Positions 1-4,709 of a DNA stretch of 8,988 nucleotides are shown here, in pieces (positions within the stretch are counted from its first letter, which is position 1; every line of letters starts with the position of its first letter). Position numbers and translations under genes: made by a program. The notes under the pieces are model-generated. The model saw only the letters and a list, made by a program, of their open reading frames with translations. It searched no databases and was not told the DNA's origin. The stretch spans positions 10,161 to 19,148 of the forward strand of contig PAAB01000018.1 of assembly GCA_002591705.1 (NCBI GenBank). The letters run 5' to 3'. This DNA is from Phycisphaerae bacterium. GTDB lineage: Bacteria; Planctomycetota; Phycisphaerae; Phycisphaerales; SM1A02.

Positions 1-1080
1 GGTTCGCCCGGCAAGGACAACGACTACGGCTGGGGCATGATCGACGCCTGGGAGGCGCTGCAGGCCGCCATCGCCACGGTCGGGCTCAGCTTCGAGTTCC
101 CCTCGGGGCGTCCGGCCCTGATCGAACCCACCGGGGGACAGGTGATGCCGGTGAGCATCAGCGGGCCCGACGACGCGAATCCCGACACGGCGACCCTGCA
201 TGTCCGGTCAGTCGGGGGGGTCTGGAGCGAGCACCCGGTGAATCACCTGCTCGGTTCCTTCTACGAGGTCGTGTTCCCGGAGTTCGACTGCGGTGCGGAC
301 GTGCAGTGGTACGTGAGCATCGAGACCACCGAGGGCGACTACACCACCAGCCCGTTCTCGGCTCCCAACTCGGTGTACTCGGCGCAGGCCCTGTCCGGCA
401 TCGACATGGTGGTGGACGAGGACTTCGAGGTCGAATCGGGCTGGGTGGTCACCGGTGATGCCGTGACGGGCATGTGGTCCAGAGGGGCTCCCCTGTGGAG
501 CAACGCCCGCTACGAGCCCGCGTCCGATGCGGACGGTTCCGGCCAGTGCTTCGTGACCGGCAACGGTACCAGCGACGAGGACATCGACGACGGCAGCCCG
601 ACGGTCACTTCGCCGGCCATGACGGCGACCGAGTCCAGCGTGCTCACCTACTCTCGCTGGTACAACAACGGCTCGAACTGCGGTGGCGCCGATCCCTTGA
701 ACGACATCTTCGTCGTCGAGTACAGCATCGACGGCGGTGGAAGCTGGTCGACGCTCGAAGTCGTCGGTCCCGGCGGAGATGAGGTCAGCGGAGGCTGGGT
801 CGAGGCGAGCTTCGACCTGAACGCGGTCGCAGGCTTCGCCCCATCCGACGAGTTCAGGATCCGGTTCACGGCGTCCGATCTCAATGACGGATCGATTGTC
901 GAGGCCGGCATCGATGCCGTCCTGATCACGGACGCCTATTGCAACGACTCGGTCCTGCCGGGCGACGCCAATGGCGATGGGGTCATCAGCGTCGAGGATC
1001 TCCTCTTCGTGATCGCCAACTGGGGCAATCCCTACGACGTGAACGATCTGCTGGAGGTCATCGCCAACTGGGGCGGTTGA
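1..1080 (+). CDS. Secreted S8 (subtilisin-like) peptidase, C-terminal part, with dockerin-like tail (5' truncated)
   Basis: The reading frame is open from base 1, so the gene starts upstream; 359 residues and a TGA stop are visible. Residues 9-20 (YGWGMIDAWEAL) match the last conserved block of subtilase catalytic domains (G-x-G-x-I-D-A-x-x-A-L), so the Asp/His/Ser triad should lie just outside the window. After it comes a beta-rich, possibly Fn3-like stretch (about 33-130), then a domain opening with VDEDFEVESGW (138-148) and running to about 310. That domain resembles the jelly-roll/MAM-like 'choice-of-anchor' modules of planctomycete exoproteins. The end (319-359) is dockerin-like: one Ca-binding loop with D322, N324, D326 and D333, then a shortened second half. 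The protein is presumably exported. In planctomycetes such tails are widespread and need not mean a cellulosome. The S8 assignment rests on one motif plus domain order, and the substrate is unknown. Confidence 0.75.
   Translation, partial: GSPGKDNDYGWGMIDAWEALQAAIATVGLSFEFPSGRPALIEPTGGQVMPVSISGPDDANPDTATLHVRSVGGVWSEHPVNHLLGSFYEVVFPEFDCGADVQWYVSIETTEGDYTTSPFSAPNSVYSAQALSGIDMVVDEDFEVESGWVVTGDAVTGMWSRGAPLWSNARYEPASDADGSGQCFVTGNGTSDEDIDDGSPTVTSPAMTATESSVLTYSRWYNNGSNCGGADPLNDIFVVEYSIDGGGSWSTLEVVGPGGDEVSGGWVEASFDLNAVAGFAPSDEFRIRFTASDLNDGSIVEAGIDAVLITDAYCNDSVLPGDANGDGVISVEDLLFVIANWGNPYDVNDLLEVIANWGG
991..1077 (+). repeat. Imperfect tandem duplication encoding the two dockerin half-motifs
   Basis: Bases 991-1029 and 1039-1077 encode VEDLLFVIANWGN and VNDLLEVIANWGG, offset by 48 nt. 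The stretch atcgccaactggggc is identical in both copies. The first copy is preceded by a full GDANGDG calcium loop; the second is preceded only by PYD. It therefore looks like a two-helix repeat in which the second calcium loop has been lost or never formed. Confidence 0.7.
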
Positions 1081-1103
1081 GCCTTCATCCCCCTGCAGTC
1101 ATG

Positions 1104-1131
1104 CGACCCACCGGCTGCGGGCGGTGGGTCG
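1104..1131 (+). terminator. Hairpin terminator after the S8 peptidase gene
   Basis: CGACCCACCG (1104-1113) and CGGTGGGTCG (1122-1131) form a perfect 10-bp stem with an 8-nt loop, followed by TTT. It begins 23 nt after the peptidase stop and ends 2 nt before the stop of the convergent RidA gene. It can thus end + strand transcripts. Read on the - strand it has the same stem but no T-run, so termination in that direction would be weaker. Confidence 0.75.
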
Positions 1132-1133
1132 TT

Positions 1134-1520
1134 TCACTCGTGGATCACCGCATCGACCTCGATCTCGACCCGCCCCTCGTCGGTGAAGAGATCCGAGATC
1201 GCCAGCATCGTGGTGCAGGGTCGGATCCCGCCGAACCAGCGGTGGTGGACCTCGCCCACGGCCTCGCTGTCATCGAGCGTCAGCAGATAGATGCGGACCC
1301 GCACCACGTGCTCGGGGTCCGCTCCGGCCCGTTGAAGGGTCTCCCGGATCTTTTGGAAGATGTAGTCCGCCTGCTCTGCGGCATCCGGGCTGACGATTCG
1401 TCCGTCCTCTCCCGCTGCGAGGGTGCCCGTCACGAAGACGTGCGGGCCGACCCGAACCGCTCGTGAGTAGCCGACCTTCTTTTCCCATGGGGTACCGGTG
1501 TCGAAATTGGTCCTTCTCAT
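1134..1520 (-). CDS. RidA (YjgF/YER057c/UK114) family protein
   Basis: The protein has 128 residues, the usual size for this trimeric family. Family features are the VTGTLAAGEDG strand-turn (30-40), the helix DAAEQADYIFQKIRETLQRAGA (46-67), HVVRVRIYLLTLDD (71-84) and the C-terminal VEIEVDAV (118-125). RidA proper hydrolyses reactive enamines/imines made by PLP enzymes. The arginine needed for that reaction (in E. coli, within PARSCVEV) aligns here with threonine in RPCTTMLAI (100-108). This points to one of the Rid subfamilies that lack the arginine, whose reactions are mostly unknown, so no symbol is given. The start at 1520 was chosen because homology begins there and because further extension would run through mogA on the other strand. 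It lies divergent to mogA, with only 24 bp between the start codons. Confidence 0.88.
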   Translation of the reverse strand: MRRTNFDTGTPWEKKVGYSRAVRVGPHVFVTGTLAAGEDGRIVSPDAAEQADYIFQKIRETLQRAGADPEHVVRVRIYLLTLDDSEAVGEVHHRWFGGIRPCTTMLAISDLFTDEGRVEIEVDAVIHE

Positions 1521-1525
1521 CGTCA

Positions 1526-1544
1526 GCCACCATACACTGGTGGC
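1526..1544. promoter_or_regulatory. Palindrome filling the ridA-like/mogA divergent gap
   Basis: GCCACCA (1526-1532) and TGGTGGC (1538-1544) form a perfect 7-bp inverted repeat around TACAC. It occupies nearly all of the 24 bp between the two start codons. Read on either strand, it puts GGTGG just upstream of that strand's start codon. It also contains TACACT (1533-1538, +) and, on the - strand, TATGGT (1534-1529), two overlapping -10-like hexamers. It may be a shared operator, a pair of weak ribosome-binding sites, or both; the sequence alone cannot decide. Confidence 0.5.
1533..1538 (+). promoter_or_regulatory. Putative -10 element of mogA-sufE, leaderless spacing
   Basis: TACACT matches the TAnnnT core of a sigma-70-type -10 element and ends exactly 6 nt before the mogA ATG. 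Initiation would therefore fall on or next to the start codon. The best -35-like match, TTGGTC (1507-1512), lies inside the ridA-like gene with a long 20-bp spacer, so it is weak support. Confidence 0.4.
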
Positions 1545-2099
1545 ATGAGCAGTGACATGGCGATCATTGGAGTGCTGACCGTTTCCGATCGGGCCAGCCG
1601 GGGCGAGTACGAGGACCGCGGGGGGCCTTCGATCGTGTCCTGGCTCGAGCGGGCGATCGCATCCGAATGGACGGCGGAATGCAGGATCGTCTCCGACGAT
1701 CGGGAGGCGATCTCCGCCGAGCTGGTCGATCTCTCCGCCCGATGCAGTCTCATCGTGACGACCGGAGGAACCGGCCCCGCACTGCGGGATGTCACACCGG
1801 AGGCCACCGAATCGGTCTGCCGATGCATGCTGCCCGGCTTCGGAGAGCAGATGCGTGCCGTGTCGCTGGCCAGCGTTCCCACCGCGATTCTCTCGCGGCA
1901 GACCGCGGGAGTCATCGGCTCGTGTCTGGTGATCAACCTTCCCGGCAAGCCGGCGGCGATCTCGGACTGTCTGGATGCCGTGTTTCCCGCGGTGCCGTAC
2001 TGCATCGATCTGATCGGAGGAGCGTGGATCGAAACGCATCCGGAGCAGGTGGCGGCCTTTCGTCCCGCATCGGCACCCCGCCGGGAGAACGTCGGATGA
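1545..2099 (+). CDS. mogA: Molybdopterin adenylyltransferase MogA
   Basis: The 184-residue protein resembles E. coli MogA along its whole length. MogA adenylylates molybdopterin to MPT-AMP in the cytoplasm, the step before molybdate insertion by MoeA. Visible motifs are SDRAS (14-18), VSDDRE (49-54), the signature TTGGTGPALRDVTPEAT (72-88) with the catalytic-type Asp82, MLPGFGEQMR (95-104), VPTAILSRQ (111-119), INLPGKP (130-136) and the typical C-terminal VAAFRP (169-174). It is MogA-like rather than a MoeA-type fusion. The start at 1545 gives the family's usual N-terminus, with GGTGG 2 nt upstream; the in-frame ATG at 1557 is the alternative. It overlaps sufE by 4 bp (ATGA), so translation is probably coupled. 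No other molybdenum-cofactor gene lies in the window. Confidence 0.95.
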   Translation: MSSDMAIIGVLTVSDRASRGEYEDRGGPSIVSWLERAIASEWTAECRIVSDDREAISAELVDLSARCSLIVTTGGTGPALRDVTPEATESVCRCMLPGFGEQMRAVSLASVPTAILSRQTAGVIGSCLVINLPGKPAAISDCLDAVFPAVPYCIDLIGGAWIETHPEQVAAFRPASAPRRENVG

Positions 2100-2539
2100 G
2101 CGAGCCCGCGGCCGGAGCCCCGATCACCGTCGAGCATCTCCTGGAGGCGATGCGCTTCCTCGACGACTGGGAGGACCGGTATCGGTTCATCATGGATCTG
2201 GGCAAGAAGCTGCCCCCGATGCCTGACGACGAGAAGACGGATGACAACTTCGTCCACGGCTGCCAGAGTCGGGTGTGGGTGTCGCTTCGCGAGTCGTCGG
2301 GGTCGACCTCGCCGGTCGTGCTCCACGCCGACAGCGACGCCTTCATCGTCAAGGGGCTCGCCGCGATGGTGGTCGTTCTGGTGGCCGGTCGTTCGGCCCG
2401 CGAGATCGTCGGCTTCGACATCGAATCCGTCTTCGACGAGCTCGGGCTGCACGAGCATCTCAGCCCGACCCGAAGCAACGGTCTGCACGGAATGATCAAG
2501 CAGGTGCGGGAGCGGGCCGCACTGCTGGCCGCTTCATGA
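2096..2539 (+). CDS. sufE: SufE-family sulfur acceptor for cysteine desulfurase
   Basis: The 147-residue protein is close to the usual SufE length. SufE takes persulfide sulfur from the cysteine desulfurase SufS and passes it on for Fe-S cluster assembly. The acceptor cysteine is Cys56 in VHGCQSRVWV (53-62), the hallmark motif. Other family features are DWEDRYRFIMDLGKKLPPMP (24-43), the ADSDAFIVKGLAAMVV region (78-93), and GLHEHLSPTRSNGL (117-130) with the conserved SPTRSxG. A SufE/CsdE distinction is not possible here. The ATG lies inside ATGA at the mogA stop, so it is the second gene of that operon. Its TGA is the right half of TCATGA, shared with the convergent FMN reductase gene, so there is no room for a dedicated terminator. 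No sufS, sufB, sufC or sufD is in view. Confidence 0.93.
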   Translation: MSEPAAGAPITVEHLLEAMRFLDDWEDRYRFIMDLGKKLPPMPDDEKTDDNFVHGCQSRVWVSLRESSGSTSPVVLHADSDAFIVKGLAAMVVVLVAGRSAREIVGFDIESVFDELGLHEHLSPTRSNGLHGMIKQVRERAALLAAS

Positions 2540-3121
2540 TCCGGCCCGCAGCCCGCGGATCGTTCGGACCACTTCGTGCCCGACCCGATCGACCGCCTCC
2601 TGCATCCGTTCGGTGCGCAGGGCTTCGGATTCCTGCAGTTCATCGTGGATGGCCGGAACCGCGGCCTGGTGGGGGACCACCATGGTGCCGATGCTGGACA
2701 GGAGATGCTGAAGCGACGGCAGTCCGCGGATGCCCCCGAGTTGTCCGGGTGAGCAGGAGAGAAGACCTGCGACCTTGCCTCTGAAGCAGTCCAGTCCGGA
2801 GCGTCCGTCGTAAGGACGCGTCATCCAGTCGACGGTGTTCTTGAGGGCCGCGCTGTAGGACCCGTTGTACTCCGGCGATGCAATAAGCATTCCGTCGTGC
2901 TCGAGGAACATCTCCTTGAGCTGGATGGCCGATTGGGGGAGTCCGTTCTCGTCCTCGTGGTCCTGATCGAACAGAGGCAGCGGGTAGTCCCGCAGTCGAA
3001 TCACGTTAACGGTCGCGCCTTCCGCTCTGGCGGCCGCGGAGGCCACTTCGACCAGGCGATGATTCCATGAATCGGAGCGGAGACTTCCACTGAAGGCGAG
3101 GATTTTGATTGGGCTGCTCAT
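2534..3121 (-). CDS. NAD(P)H-dependent FMN reductase (flavodoxin-fold quinone/azo/chromate-reductase family)
   Basis: The protein has 195 residues, the usual size for this cytoplasmic flavoprotein family (relatives are YieF/ChrR and ArsH-like reductases). The FMN phosphate loop is SGSLRSDSWN (11-20). SPEYNGSYS (82-90) followed by LKNTVDWM (93-100) is the second flavin-contact signature, and SPGQLGGIRG (124-133) is the third loop. Members reduce quinones, chromate or other acceptors with NAD(P)H through bound FMN; the physiological acceptor cannot be read from sequence. The 3' end overlaps sufE by 6 bp, and the 5' end diverges from the transporter gene across 67 bp. The start at 3121 puts the glycine-rich loop at its normal distance from the N-terminus. 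The ATG is preceded by TGCGGAA, a poor Shine-Dalgarno. Confidence 0.92.
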   Translation of the reverse strand: MSSPIKILAFSGSLRSDSWNHRLVEVASAAARAEGATVNVIRLRDYPLPLFDQDHEDENGLPQSAIQLKEMFLEHDGMLIASPEYNGSYSAALKNTVDWMTRPYDGRSGLDCFRGKVAGLLSCSPGQLGGIRGLPSLQHLLSSIGTMVVPHQAAVPAIHDELQESEALRTERMQEAVDRVGHEVVRTIRGLRAGS

Positions 3122-3127
3122 TTCCGC

Positions 3128-3133
3128 AGCCTA
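3128..3133 (-). promoter_or_regulatory. Putative -10 element of the FMN reductase gene, leaderless spacing
   Basis: Read on the - strand, TAGGCT ends 6 nt before the ATG at 3121, the same geometry as TACACT before mogA. No convincing -35 was seen. The call rests on the shared TAnnnT pattern and spacing. Confidence 0.33.
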
Positions 3134-3173
3134 TCCGACATGCGATCGGTCTGCAGGAATCTTCGGGGTCGGG

Positions 3174-3179
3174 TACCGT
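3174..3179 (+). promoter_or_regulatory. Putative -10 element of the transporter gene, leaderless spacing
   Basis: TACCGT ends 9 nt before the ATG at 3189, or 6 nt before the in-frame GTG at 3186. The bases between (CTCGTCGTG) hold no Shine-Dalgarno, which fits a leaderless transcript. No convincing -35 was seen. Confidence 0.33.
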
Positions 3180-3188
3180 CTCGTCGTG

Positions 3189-4637
3189 ATGGCATCCCAC
3201 GGGAATCCCAAGTCCGGACGTGTTCTGTCGCTCTTCGTCCTGGCGATGATGAACACCGCTCTCGTGGTCGGTCTGGAGGGCTTCCCGACCATGGCCGGAT
3301 TCGGCCTGGGGCTCATCACCTGGTACCTCTTCTTCGGCCTGGTCTACTTCATTCCGGTGGGATTCGTCGCGGCGGAACTGGGCGTGGGGTTTCCTCGCGA
3401 GGGTGGCGTGTACGCCTGGGTCAAGGAGGCCCTCGGGATCCGCTGGGCCTTCGTCGCCAGCTGGATGCAGTGGATCCAGATCGTGGTCTGGTATCCCAGC
3501 GTCCTGGCCGTGTGCGCCCTGGCGGCCGCGGACATCTTCGCGCCCGATCTGGGGGATGAGAAGTGGTACACCGTCCCCGCGGTGATCGGAATCTTCTGGG
3601 GCTCGACGCTGATGAATCTGTTCGGTATCCAGCTCAGTGGCCTGATCACCTCGCTCTGTCTCTGGATCGGAACCTTTGTTCCCACGGTATTGGCGATTCT
3701 CTTCGCGGTCTGGTGGCTGGCGGACGGGCAGCCCGCCCAGATGTCCTTCGAGGTCGAGCAACTGGTTCCCGATCTCTCGAGTTGGGGCAAGGTCGCAGTG
3801 GCGATGACCCTGTTCTCGTTCCTGTCGGGCCTCGAGGTCAACGGAGTCCACTTCCGTCGCGTGAAGCATCCCAACCGGGCGATTCCCGCTTCGCTGTTCA
3901 TCTCGATGCTTCTGGTGCTGGGCGTCTCGATGCTGGGCGCGTTGTCGGTGGCGGTGCTGGTCCCCCGCGGCGACGAGGCGATCGCCGGCGGGCCGCTGCA
4001 GGTGTTCCATGCGTTTCTGACGTTCTACGGCATGACGGGATGGATGCCGCTGCTGGCTTTCTGCGTGCTGCTGGGAATGATCGGCCACATGATCGTATGG
4101 ATCATCGGACCGGTCGAGACGCTGCGCTTCGCCGCCCGCGACGGTGTCATCCCCCCGACGTTCCAGCGGGTGAACAAGGCCAAGGTGCCCCAGAATCTGC
4201 TCCTGCTGCAGGCGGGCATCGTCACCATGCTGTGCCTCCTCTATGCCTTCGTGGACATGAACAGCGTCTTCTACATCGCGACGGTCATGTCCGCCCAGCT
4301 CTACCTCGTGATGTACGTGCTGATGTTCATCTCGGCCATCGTGCTGCGGTACAAGTGCCCGGATGTGGATCGCCCGTTCCGCATCCCCGGCGGGAACGTC
4401 GGCATGTGGATCGTGGCCGGTACCGGCGCCGTCTTCGGGACCTTCGGCATCTTCGTGCTGTTCACACCGCCCGATGATGCCAACATGCCGATGGACCGCG
4501 GGTTGTTCGTGCTGCTGACCATCGTCTTCTTCCTCGTCGCCCTGTCCGTGCCGTTCCTGGTCTACGCAGTGAGAAAGCCGAGCTGGAAGAATTCCGACCT
4601 CGATGACGTCGAGCACGAGACGCCGATGGATTTCTGA
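3189..4637 (+). CDS. APC-superfamily amino-acid transporter, GadC-like (glutamate:GABA antiporter family)
   Basis: The 482-residue membrane protein has about 12 hydrophobic segments spread from residue 11 to 461. GadC-type features are the broken first helix with EGFPTMAGFGLGL (30-42), FIPVGFVAAELG (54-65), the amphipathic EGGVYAWVKEALG (71-83), LSGLEVNGVHFRRVKHPNR (212-230), the helix pair around MIVWIIGPVETLRFAARDGVI (301-321), and RPFRIPGG (395-402). GadC exchanges external glutamate for internal GABA; the substrate here is uncertain, and no decarboxylase gene is in the window. The tail after the last helix is only about 21 residues and acidic, much shorter than the C-terminal plug of E. 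coli GadC. The frame is open back to an ATG at 3105, but that would overlap the divergent reductase gene, and homology starts after 3189. GTG at 3186 is possible. It lies 72 bp before the TPP II gene on the same strand. Confidence 0.88.
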   Translation: MASHGNPKSGRVLSLFVLAMMNTALVVGLEGFPTMAGFGLGLITWYLFFGLVYFIPVGFVAAELGVGFPREGGVYAWVKEALGIRWAFVASWMQWIQIVVWYPSVLAVCALAAADIFAPDLGDEKWYTVPAVIGIFWGSTLMNLFGIQLSGLITSLCLWIGTFVPTVLAILFAVWWLADGQPAQMSFEVEQLVPDLSSWGKVAVAMTLFSFLSGLEVNGVHFRRVKHPNRAIPASLFISMLLVLGVSMLGALSVAVLVPRGDEAIAGGPLQVFHAFLTFYGMTGWMPLLAFCVLLGMIGHMIVWIIGPVETLRFAARDGVIPPTFQRVNKAKVPQNLLLLQAGIVTMLCLLYAFVDMNSVFYIATVMSAQLYLVMYVLMFISAIVLRYKCPDVDRPFRIPGGNVGMWIVAGTGAVFGTFGIFVLFTPPDDANMPMDRGLFVLLTIVFFLVALSVPFLVYAVRKPSWKNSDLDDVEHETPMDF

Positions 4638-4668
4638 GTCCGCGGGCACCGACGGGTTCGTGTCCCAG

Positions 4669-4677
4669 TGCTACCAT
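4669..4677 (+). promoter_or_regulatory. Putative extended -10 promoter of the TPP II homologue gene
   Basis: TGCTACCAT is an extended -10 (TG-n-TAnnnT). Initiation about 7 nt downstream would leave a leader of about 25 nt containing the strong Shine-Dalgarno. No good -35 was found in the preceding 35 bases, which an extended -10 can tolerate. Read-through from the transporter gene is the alternative. Confidence 0.4.
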
Positions 4678-4700
4678 GGGTTCTCCGCTTCGATACCCAC

Positions 4701-4706
4701 GGAGGA
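4701..4706 (+). promoter_or_regulatory. Strong Shine-Dalgarno that fixes the TPP II homologue start
   Basis: GGAGGA lies 3 nt before the ATG at 4710 and is the best ribosome-binding site in the window. It supports this start over the in-frame ATG at 4668, which would put a polar stretch ahead of the lipoprotein signal. Confidence 0.8.
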
Positions 4707-4709
4707 ACC

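Noticed and set aside
319..1080. Reading the dockerin-like end as evidence for a cellulosome
   Set aside because: No cohesin or scaffoldin is seen, and planctomycetes carry such tails on many unrelated exoproteins.
1521..2039. N-terminal extension of the RidA-like frame up to 2039
   Set aside because: It would run through mogA on the opposite strand. RidA homology starts at the ATG at 1520.
1523..2643. - strand open frames opposite mogA and sufE
   Set aside because: They are shadows: the + strand genes carry full family motifs, and these frames carry none.
3105..3188. Upstream ATG at 3105 for the transporter
   Set aside because: It would overlap the divergent FMN reductase gene and add about 28 residues with no transporter similarity.
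3006..4649. A 547-residue open frame on the - strand, antisense to the transporter gene
   Set aside because: Its translation is low-complexity (His, Gln, Arg, Glu and Asp rich) with no domain, and it mirrors codon bias opposite a clear 12-helix transporter. It also overlaps the FMN reductase gene.
4643..4666. Possible terminator hairpin after the transporter (GGGCAC with GTGTCCC)
   Set aside because: The stem is only 3+3 bp around a bulge and is not followed by a T-run.
4668..4709. Upstream ATG at 4668 for the TPP II homologue
   Set aside because: It has no Shine-Dalgarno and would place 14 polar residues before the lipoprotein signal. ATG 4710 has GGAGGA.
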